Below, one piece after another: positions 1 to 5,588 of a DNA stretch of 12,951 bases (position 1 is the stretch's first letter; each line of letters begins with the position of its first letter). Both the position numbers and the translations under genes were made by a program. Below the pieces are notes generated by a model, which searched no databases, had not been told where the DNA came from, and saw only the letters and a program-made list of their open reading frames with translations. The DNA is from AWTP1-13 sp036280295 (GTDB taxonomy: Bacteria; Pseudomonadota; Alphaproteobacteria; Rhizobiales; Hyphomicrobiaceae): contig DASURA010000023.1 of the NCBI GenBank assembly GCA_036280295.1, positions 1-12,951 on the forward strand. Direction: 5' to 3'.

Positions 1-791
1 CCCAGCCGCTCGCACTCCAGGTCCAGATAGGCGACTTCGTCGAACGGATCGGCGGCCCGCAGGCGGGCGTTGAACTCCAGGCAATCGATGATCCTGACCT
101 CGGCGTTGAGCCACACGTGCTCGGGTCGCAGGTCCCCGTGCGCGTCGACGATCCGCTGCCTCAGAACGCGCGCTTCCAGCATGCAGCGGTGCTCGGCCAG
201 GAAGCGGCGCTGGATGCGGTCCACGCGTTGGACGAGGGTGGATGGAAGGTCGAAGCGCGGATCGAGCAGGAGCCGGCGGTTGGCCGTGAGGTTTTCCGAC
301 CACTGCGAGAGGTGCGCGCCCGAGGAGAGAAGGGCGGGGCGTGCGCGCCGGTAGAAGCGCACCAGCGTCGCAACCAGCCGATTGAGCTGCGAGGTGTCGA
401 GCCGTCGCTCGCGCAGCACCTCGTCCAGCCCCCACCGCTCGTCGAGGCGGCGCATGATGACCAGCCAGTCTACGACAAAGCCGTCGCCCCCGATCGACGG
501 GCCAGCGGATGACAGGGTAAGCGGCGCCACGCCGATGTAGACGTCCCGGGCAAGGCGACGGTTCAGCGCGACCTCGGCGCGACAGGCAGCCTCCCGACGA
601 TCCACGGTCGAGAAGTCGAGATAAGCGAAGCGTACCGGCTTCTTGAGCTTGTAGACCCGATCCCCCGCAAGGAAGACCCAGGACATATGGGTCTCGCGCG
701 CGACGACTGAACCGACCGGGTGCGCATATGCGCCGGGGCAGCTCAGGAAAGCTACCTTGTCAACGAGCGAGAGCTGATGCGCGCACGTCAC
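1..791 (-). CDS. COG2187 aminoglycoside phosphotransferase-family kinase, 3' part outside the window
   Basis: The open frame runs from a GTG at 791 to the window edge, giving about 263 visible residues and no stop. It reads as a protein-kinase-like (APH) fold. A beta-strand with the presumed ATP-binding lysines is seen in VYKLKKPVRFAYLDFSTVD (about residues 46-64). The catalytic loop is HGDLRPEH (218-225), followed by IIDCLEFN (234-241) with the metal-binding Asp236. This spacing and wording match COG2187 rather than true antibiotic kinases. In many relatives a COG0645 P-loop kinase domain follows at the C-terminus, which would lie beyond position 1. The GTG start overlaps the TGA of pncB as GTGA (791-788), a typical translational-coupling arrangement, so both proteins are probably made from one mRNA. 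The substrate of this family is unknown to me. Resistance to aminoglycosides should not be inferred. Confidence 0.88.
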   Translation of the reverse strand, partial: MTCAHQLSLVDKVAFLSCPGAYAHPVGSVVARETHMSWVFLAGDRVYKLKKPVRFAYLDFSTVDRREAACRAEVALNRRLARDVYIGVAPLTLSSAGPSIGGDGFVVDWLVIMRRLDERWGLDEVLRERRLDTSQLNRLVATLVRFYRRARPALLSSGAHLSQWSENLTANRRLLLDPRFDLPSTLVQRVDRIQRRFLAEHRCMLEARVLRQRIVDAHGDLRPEHVWLNAEVRIIDCLEFNARLRAADPFDEVAYLDLECERL

Positions 792-2140
792 GGCCGTGCC
801 TGCTGCGCCAGGCGGCGGTCGACGTCGTCGGCGAGTCGCACCAGGGCATCCGCCACTTCCACCGGACAGGACGCACCGGGCTCCAGCCGACGCAAGGGCT
901 CCGGCAGCCGGTCCAGGTCCCGCGCCGCCCTTGCCCGGATCTCGGCGAGCGTGGGTTTGGGGGCCAGGCGTCGCCGGTTTTGCATGACAGGTTGGATGAG
1001 AGGCTCGCCCGTCTGGCTGTCGCCCTCCACGGAAAGGACATCCCGGGCAATGCGGCCGTCCCGCCCGTAGTGGCGCCACACCTGCTTGCGCCCGGGCCAG
1101 GTCGCCTTGCCAGTCGATCTCTTGCGTCGCGGCAGGCCTGCGTACTCCTGCAGCTTGTAGGCACAGTCGAGAGCCGGGACGTCGAAGGATGTGGTGAGGC
1201 TGGTGCCGATGCCGAAGCCGTCGATGGGGGCCCGCTGCCGCGCAGCCTCGGTGAGGTCCTCCTCGTCGAGGCCGCCGCTGGCGAAGATGGTGACGTGCCT
1301 CAGCCCGCCATCGTCCAGGATCCGCCGCACGCTTTTGGCAAGCGCGATCAGGTCGCCGCTGTCGAGCCGCACGCCGCTGATCTTGATGCCTTCGGCTTCA
1401 AGGCGCGGCGCGAGGGAGGTCACCATCCGCGCCGCCGCCTCGGTGTCGTAAGTATCGATCAACAGAACCAGGCTGTCGGGCCGGGAGCGGGCAAACGCCT
1501 CGAAGGCCGCCTCCTCGCTGTCGTAAGCCTGGATGAATGAATGGGCCATGGTGCCGTAGATGGAAATTCCGTACAGCTTGCTCGCCAGCATGGTGGCGGT
1601 GCCGGCGAAGCCCGCGATGTAGCTCGCGCGTGCCGCAAAGAGTCCGGCTTCGGCGCCGTGGGCCCGTCGCAGGCCGAAGTCGACGAGCAGCTTGCCGGGC
1701 GCGGACAGCACCATGCGAGCGGCCTTCGAAGCGATCAGCGACTGGAAGTGCAGGATGTTGATGAGGCGGGTCTCTACGAGCTGCGCCTGCGGTAGCGGCG
1801 CCGTTACGCGCAGGATCGGCTCGTTCGGGAAGAACACAGTGCCCTCGGGCATGGCGTGCACGTCGCCGGTGAAGCGCAATTCAGCCAGATGGTCGAGGAG
1901 GCGCGTTCCGAAGCGTCCGCTCTGCCTGAGCCACTCGAGCTCCTCGGGCGCAAAGCGCAATCCCTCCAGAAAGTCGAGCGTCTGCTCGAGCCCGGCTGCG
2001 ACGAGGAACCCGCGCTCGGGAGGGAGCCTGCGCACGAAGAACTCGAACACCGCAGGTCCGGTCTCGCCATGATCCAGGTAGGCCTGGATCATGTTGAGCT
2101 GGTAGAGGTCGGTGAGCAGCGGGCTCTCGGCTAGGTCCAT
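788..2140 (-). CDS. pncB: nicotinate phosphoribosyltransferase
   Basis: The 450-residue cytosolic enzyme joins nicotinate and PRPP to give nicotinate mononucleotide, the first step of the Preiss-Handler NAD salvage route (EC 6.3.4.21). The N-terminal LLTDLYQLNM (8-17) is the family hallmark. GTMAHSF (196-202) carries the histidine (His200) that is phosphorylated during ATP-coupled turnover. VRLDSGD (257-263) and FGIGTSLTTS (309-318) are the PRPP/phosphate-binding loops of the barrel. Length and motif order fit a full-length type II barrel enzyme. The ATG at 2140 starts directly with the conserved N-terminus, although no strong Shine-Dalgarno sequence is visible before it. Its stop overlaps the start of the downstream COG2187 kinase by 4 bases, so the two are likely co-expressed. 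Confidence 0.95.
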   Translation of the reverse strand: MDLAESPLLTDLYQLNMIQAYLDHGETGPAVFEFFVRRLPPERGFLVAAGLEQTLDFLEGLRFAPEELEWLRQSGRFGTRLLDHLAELRFTGDVHAMPEGTVFFPNEPILRVTAPLPQAQLVETRLINILHFQSLIASKAARMVLSAPGKLLVDFGLRRAHGAEAGLFAARASYIAGFAGTATMLASKLYGISIYGTMAHSFIQAYDSEEAAFEAFARSRPDSLVLLIDTYDTEAAARMVTSLAPRLEAEGIKISGVRLDSGDLIALAKSVRRILDDGGLRHVTIFASGGLDEEDLTEAARQRAPIDGFGIGTSLTTSFDVPALDCAYKLQEYAGLPRRKRSTGKATWPGRKQVWRHYGRDGRIARDVLSVEGDSQTGEPLIQPVMQNRRRLAPKPTLAEIRARAARDLDRLPEPLRRLEPGASCPVEVADALVRLADDVDRRLAQQARP

Positions 2141-2215
2141 GACGAGTTACCGCAGATGGCGCGAGGAGCGCGATGGGCCGACGCTCGTCATAGGCCTGAT
2201 CCGGCGACAGCGAAC

Positions 2216-2231
2216 ATTGAGCGTTGTCAAT
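2216..2231. repeat. small palindrome between divergent genes
   Basis: ATTGA, six bases, then TCAAT, in the 162-base gap between pncB (minus) and the small plus-strand gene at 2303. On the minus strand it contains a TTGACA hexamer (2230-2225), but no acceptable -10 box follows at 16-18 bases. It could be an operator for pncB or chance. Confidence 0.2.
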
Positions 2232-2302
2232 CGCGTTAACACCGCTCTCTGCCAAGCTGCGCCGAGGCCCTGGCGGGGGCAGAGAACTGGTCTGAGGTCA
2301 GC

Positions 2303-2527
2303 ATGAAACGCAAGCTGCGCATCAGCAAGGAAGGCGCAGTTCTTTACGAAGGGGTGCATGAGGTCTTCGATGCGGAGACCTTCGGGCGCGCCTTCGCGGA
2401 AATGTGGAGGCAGATGCAGGATCGCCGGCTGCAGAGGACCACAAGCATCGGCGCCCTGATGGAGGTGCTCAACGAGGAGCTAGTCGACGAGCTGAACGGC
2501 GCGCAGATCGGATTGGAGAAGCCGTGA
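2303..2527 (+). CDS. small hypothetical protein, 74 aa
   Basis: I do not recognise this protein. It is soluble, without signal peptide or membrane segment. The N-terminal third looks like a short beta-hairpin (KLRISKEGAVLYEGVHEV), and the rest is predicted amphipathic helix rich in Glu, Arg and Leu (residues about 24-65). The start is supported by GAGG at 2294-2297, five bases before the ATG, and by the balanced acidic/basic composition, which is unlike the arginine-rich shadow frames of this GC-rich DNA. It is transcribed away from pncB and converges on the HxlR gene. Its function cannot be inferred from its neighbours. Confidence 0.6.
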   Translation: MKRKLRISKEGAVLYEGVHEVFDAETFGRAFAEMWRQMQDRRLQRTTSIGALMEVLNEELVDELNGAQIGLEKP

Positions 2528-2577
2528 TGGGGCAGGCAGCGAGCAGCCAGCGGTGGCAAGAACGGCGTATTTCAAGG

Positions 2578-2593
2578 AGCCCGGGAGCCCGGG
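2578..2593. repeat. tandem 8-base repeat AGCCCGGG x2
   Basis: Two adjacent copies of AGCCCGGG lie between the convergent small gene and hxlR-like gene. Because CCCGGG is self-complementary, the RNA could form a short hairpin. No T-run follows on either strand, so calling it a terminator would be weak. Confidence 0.3.
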
Positions 2594-2708
2594 CCGCGAA
2601 TCCGGGGAACCCTCAGATCGTAGGCGTCTATGAGGGCAGCGTAGCCAGCAGGACGTGCAGGCTCCGGCGCAGTGGGGGAGTTGCGCGGCGCGGCCGACAC
2701 GCTCGCAA

Positions 2709-3026
2709 TCAGGCGTAGTTCTCGCCCCAGGCGTATAGGGCCTTAAGGACAGGCCGCAGCGCTTGGCCCCTCTCGGTCAGAAGGTATTCGTAGCGCGGCG
2801 GATGCCGCTGGTATTGCCGGCTCTCGATCACGCCCTGCGCCTCCAGCCACTTGAGCCTGGCCGACAGGGTATTCGGCGCCACGCCCGGAAGCCGCTCCTC
2901 CAGCTCCTGGAAGCGCTGCGGACCATTGCGAGCGAGGTCGCGCAAGATCAGGAGCGACCACTTCTCGCCAACGATATCGAGTGCCCGCGCCACCGGGCAG
3001 TGCTTCTGGCCGTATCCAGGTGCCAT
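2709..3026 (-). CDS. HxlR-family winged-helix transcriptional regulator
   Basis: The 105-residue protein covers one complete HxlR domain. The signature opening HCPVARALDIVGEKWSLLILRDL (from His9) carries the conserved N-terminal Cys10. RFQELEERLPGVAPNTLSARLKWLEAQGVI (about 38-67) is the helix-turn-helix, and the wing and C-terminal dimer helix follow (YEYLLTERGQALRPVLKALYAWG). Members act as dimers, and several (for example YodB and QorR) sense quinones, aldehydes or oxidants through this cysteine. A stop codon directly precedes the ATG in frame, so this start is the earliest possible. It is divergent from a membrane-protein/MATE operon, with 112 bases between the starts, so it probably represses that operon and itself. 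The inducer is unknown. Confidence 0.93.
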   Translation of the reverse strand: MAPGYGQKHCPVARALDIVGEKWSLLILRDLARNGPQRFQELEERLPGVAPNTLSARLKWLEAQGVIESRQYQRHPPRYEYLLTERGQALRPVLKALYAWGENYA

Positions 3027-3032
3027 GGATCA

Positions 3033-3061
3033 CACATAACGACTCCGATCACCATTGACAA
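3033..3061 (-). promoter_or_regulatory. candidate promoter of the HxlR gene
   Basis: On the minus strand, TTGTCA (3061-3056), a 17-base spacer and TATGTG (3038-3033) make a reasonable sigma-70-type promoter. Transcription would begin at or within a few bases of the ATG at 3026. That would agree with the lack of a Shine-Dalgarno sequence and suggests a leaderless or near-leaderless message. Confidence 0.4.
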
Positions 3062-3062
3062 G

Positions 3063-3105
3063 TCACTCTCATTTGTGATGTCACTATTTTAATGAAAGCT
3101 ACAAT
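3063..3105 (+). promoter_or_regulatory. candidate promoter/operator of the membrane protein-MATE operon
   Basis: A good -10 hexamer, TACAAT (3100-3105), has only a poor -35 region 17 bases upstream. That region is overlapped by the palindrome GTGATGTCAC (3075-3084), and another TCAC lies at 3063-3066, giving TCAC-N8-GTGA-N2-TCAC. The palindromes lie between the two divergent starts in a locally AT-richer stretch, as expected for the binding site of the adjacent HxlR repressor. Assignment of the operator is inference. Confidence 0.4.
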
Positions 3106-3138
3106 ATCTGTGCAACCGACTGGTCGGAGCATCTCCCC

Positions 3139-3891
3139 ATGAGCCAAGCCATCCTTGCCGTCTACGTCGTGCTCGGCAGCATCGGCGCTATAGCCGCGGT
3201 CCTGGCCGGACTGAGCCGCAGCCTTGTCAAAGCGGGGTGGGCGGCGCGACAGCGACGTGCAACGCTGACCGCCGTTGCGCTCGTCCTTATGGCGTGGGCC
3301 GGCGCCACCACGGTGCTCGCGTGGCTCGACGCCTATCAAGGCGGACCGGGGCGCTTTCCGATGCTGCCGGTCGCCATCCTGGCCCCCGTCGTTGTCGGCG
3401 CCCTGCTGATCCGGCACTCCGCCGTTGCGTGGCGCCTGGTCGAGGCGGTGCCACAGCAGTGGCTGGTGGGTGTGCAGCTCTACCGCGCCGGTGGCGCAGT
3501 CTTCCTAGTCCTGTGGGCCGGCGGGCAGTTGCCTGGCCAGTTCGCGTTGCCGGCGGGGCTCGGAGATGTGGCAACGGGCCTGCTCGCTCCCGTCGCGGCG
3601 CTCGCCTGGGCACGCAATCCGGCGAACGGAACGGCGGCTGTCCGCCGGTGGAACCTCCTTGGCCTCGGCGACCTGGCGGTGGCGTTCGTCACCGGATGGG
3701 CAACCGGCCCGCGGCTGGCGCCCCTGCTCGGGATCGATGCGCCGAATGCGCTGATCGACAGGTTCCCCCTGGTGCTGATCCCGGCGTTCATTGTGCCGCT
3801 GTCGGCCATCCTCCACATCGCATCGCTCGCCAAGCTGCGTCAGGCGGTGGGCCGATCAGCGCCCGCGGCCGGCAGCGTGGCGTCGGCGTGA
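3139..3891 (+). CDS. seven-helix integral membrane protein of unknown function
   Basis: I cannot name the family of this 250-residue protein. Hydrophobicity suggests seven membrane helices at about residues 4-25, 42-63, 74-92, 112-131, 134-157, 171-190 and 208-231. Polar motifs that look conserved by design rather than chance are PQQWLVGVQLYRAGG (105-119), LPAGLGD (137-143) before helix 5, and LLGLGD (173-178). The tail is Ala/Ser-rich and probably cytoplasmic. GGAG at 3126-3129 stands nine bases before the ATG. The stop is 16 bases before the MATE gene, so the two form an operon opposite an HxlR regulator. A role linked to the efflux substrate, as accessory, sensor or second transporter, is a guess. 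Confidence 0.85.
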   Translation: MSQAILAVYVVLGSIGAIAAVLAGLSRSLVKAGWAARQRRATLTAVALVLMAWAGATTVLAWLDAYQGGPGRFPMLPVAILAPVVVGALLIRHSAVAWRLVEAVPQQWLVGVQLYRAGGAVFLVLWAGGQLPGQFALPAGLGDVATGLLAPVAALAWARNPANGTAAVRRWNLLGLGDLAVAFVTGWATGPRLAPLLGIDAPNALIDRFPLVLIPAFIVPLSAILHIASLAKLRQAVGRSAPAAGSVASA

Positions 3892-3893
3892 GC

Positions 3894-3900
3894 GAGGAGG
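3894..3900 (+). promoter_or_regulatory. ribosome binding site of the MATE gene
   Basis: GAGGAGG ends seven bases before ATG 3908. It is the strongest Shine-Dalgarno sequence I found in the window. It fixes the start at 3908 and rules out the 39-codon upstream extension that overlaps the preceding gene. Confidence 0.85.
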
Positions 3901-3907
3901 CAGCCCG

Positions 3908-5269
3908 ATGACACACACGTCAACAGCTTCCGTGGCACCGGGTCGAAGCGCGCTGGCGGACGCGCCGATCCTGCCGACGCTGCTGCGGCTGACGGTACCG
4001 AACCTGGCCGCGATGGTGGTGATCGCGCTGGTGGCAATCTGCGAGACCGCCTACGCCGGCCTTCTCGGCACCGCGCCGCTGGCAGCCATCGCCCTGGTGT
4101 TCCCCATGGCGATGCTGATGCAGATGCTGTCCGCGGGAGCGATCGGCGGGGGCATCTCCTCCGCCATCAGCCGCGCACTCGGCGCGGGCGATATCGCCCG
4201 CGCCAATGCACTCGCGTTTCATGCCACCCTGATCGGGGCCGCGCTCGGGGTTTTCTTCAGCGCAACCTTTCTGGCGTTCGGTGCGCCGATCCTGCGCACG
4301 CTCGGCGCGTCCGGCGCGGTGCTGAGCGAGGCACTGACGTATGCGAACATCGCCCTGACCGGCGCGGTGCTTACCTGGCTGCTGAATACGCTCGCCTCCA
4401 TCGTGCGCGGCACCGGCAACATGCGGGTGCCGTCGCTCACCCTGCTGGCGGCCTCGGGGCTGCAGATCGTGCTGGGCGGGGCGCTCGGGCTCGGGCTCGG
4501 GCCGATCCCGCGTTTCGGTCTTACCGGGGTGGCCGCTGGCATCGTCGTCTCCTCCACGGCGGCAACGCTGTTCCTCTTCTGGTTCCTGCGCGCCGGACGT
4601 GGGCGGCTGACGCTGCGGCTCGATGCGCCGCTCAACCGCGAGATGCTCCTCGACATCCTCAAGGTCGGCGCGGTTTCCGCGCTGGGGCCGCTGCAGACGG
4701 TGCTCACGGTGCTGATCCTGACGCGGCTTGTGGCCGGCTTCGGCACCGAGGCGCTGGCCGGCTACGGCATCGGCGCACGCCTGGAGTTCCTGCTCGTCCC
4801 AATCGTGTTCGCCGTCGGCGTCGCATCCGTGCCCATGGTCGGCATGGCGATGGGCGCCCGCGACGTGACGCGGGCCCGGCGGGTGGCGTGGACGGCCGCC
4901 GGCGTGGCTATGACGGCGCTGGGCGCCATCGGGATGGTCGTCATGGTGGCTCCGGATCTGTGGTCGGGGCTGTTCACGGCCGATGCCCGCGTGCGGGCGG
5001 CCGCCAACCTCTACCTGCGCTGGGCCGGCTGGGGCTTCGCCTTCGTCGGGCTGAGCCTCAGCCTCTATTTCGCTTCGCAGGGCTCAGGCAAGGTACTGCC
5101 GCCGGTGCTCGCCGGGACGGCGCGGCTCGCGGTGGTGGCACTGGGCGGCCTCTGGCTGGCGGCGGGGGCGGCGCCGCTCTGGGCGATCTTCGGCTGGGTC
5201 GGCGCAGCGATGGCCGCCTCGGGGCTCGGCGTTGCCGCGGCGGTGCTTCTGACGCCGTGGCAGGGGTAG
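3908..5269 (+). CDS. MATE-family multidrug/toxin efflux transporter
   Basis: The 453-residue inner-membrane protein has twelve predicted helices arranged as two homologous halves. This is the usual size and layout of the MATE family, which exports cationic drugs or metabolites in exchange for Na+ or H+. Diagnostic stretches are LLRLTVPNLAAMVV at the start of helix 1, TAYAGLLGTAPLAAIALVFP in the region of helix 2, the repeat-linking loop IVRGTGNMRVPS, and GIGARLEFLLVPIVFAVGVASVPMVGMAMGARD in the second half. It resembles the DinF/NorM-like branch, but the substrate cannot be predicted. It follows the unknown membrane protein after a 16-base gap, and expression is probably controlled by the divergent HxlR regulator, as in many chemically induced efflux operons. 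Confidence 0.93.
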   Translation: MTHTSTASVAPGRSALADAPILPTLLRLTVPNLAAMVVIALVAICETAYAGLLGTAPLAAIALVFPMAMLMQMLSAGAIGGGISSAISRALGAGDIARANALAFHATLIGAALGVFFSATFLAFGAPILRTLGASGAVLSEALTYANIALTGAVLTWLLNTLASIVRGTGNMRVPSLTLLAASGLQIVLGGALGLGLGPIPRFGLTGVAAGIVVSSTAATLFLFWFLRAGRGRLTLRLDAPLNREMLLDILKVGAVSALGPLQTVLTVLILTRLVAGFGTEALAGYGIGARLEFLLVPIVFAVGVASVPMVGMAMGARDVTRARRVAWTAAGVAMTALGAIGMVVMVAPDLWSGLFTADARVRAAANLYLRWAGWGFAFVGLSLSLYFASQGSGKVLPPVLAGTARLAVVALGGLWLAAGAAPLWAIFGWVGAAMAASGLGVAAAVLLTPWQG

Positions 5270-5276
5270 CAAGGCG

Positions 5277-5331
5277 GCCTGGCCGGAGGAAGACCGATAG
5301 GTGCATCGCCACCTCCCGCCTGCGGCCAGGC
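5277..5331 (+). terminator. nested stem-loop after the MATE gene, possible terminator
   Basis: GCCTGGCCG (5277-5285) pairs perfectly with CGGCCAGGC (5323-5331). Inside the 37-base loop, AGGTG (5299-5303) pairs with CACCT (5310-5314). It begins eight bases after the MATE stop codon, the right place for a transcription terminator or mRNA-stabilising hairpin. No T-run follows (GAAAAGTG instead), so intrinsic termination would be weak. Confidence 0.45.
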
Positions 5332-5337
5332 GAAAAG

Positions 5338-5355
5338 TGTCACCCATGAGTCCGG
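5338..5355. mobile_element. possible relic of an insertion-sequence end
   Basis: TGTCACCCATGAGTCCGG resembles, from memory, the terminal repeats of IS21-like elements, which carry repeated TGT(C/T)ACCCATGT.TCCGG units. Only one copy is present. No transposase coding is next to it, and no second end was found in the window. It is at most a scar and may be coincidence. Confidence 0.2.
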
Positions 5356-5588
5356 TACGGTGTCGCGTCGCCGCGCTCGTCGCATCGTGTGCGCGGCTTG
5401 TTCAGACGAGTGTGGGCAGTGTCGTCAACCGATAAGCTCCCGCTAACGCGTTCAAAAGCTTCCGCTTCTCTTGGTTTGGGGCGTGCACTATGGCAGTCTC
5501 CGGCGTCGTCGCCCGTGCAGATGGGGGCAGGCAAGACGCGAACGCAGATGGACAGCGAGACGGCGACGCCAGCGTACGCCAAATCGAC

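Larger units (their letters stand above)
5270..5588. other. 319-base non-coding gap with hairpin and possible IS end
   Basis: The gap between the MATE stop and the chosen start of the transglutaminase-amidoligase gene holds a nested hairpin (5277-5331) and an 18-base stretch resembling an insertion-sequence end (5338-5355). I see no persuasive promoter for the downstream gene. Reading frames here are arginine/serine-rich and look non-coding. An in-frame ATG at 5490 would add 33 low-complexity residues to the next protein and was not chosen. Confidence 0.5.

Noticed and set aside
1..791. Aminoglycoside antibiotic resistance gene
   Set aside because: The motifs fit the chromosomal COG2187 family rather than characterised APH resistance enzymes. 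The neighbour is a housekeeping NAD salvage gene.
3791..3907. Upstream extension of the MATE gene
   Set aside because: It overlaps the preceding membrane-protein gene in another frame and is arginine/serine-rich. GAGGAGG before ATG 3908 settles the start.
5490..5588. N-terminal extension of the transglutaminase-amidoligase from ATG 5490
   Set aside because: It adds 33 polar, low-complexity residues ahead of the conserved first strand. There is no good ribosome site, although the chosen ATG 5589 also lacks a strong one.
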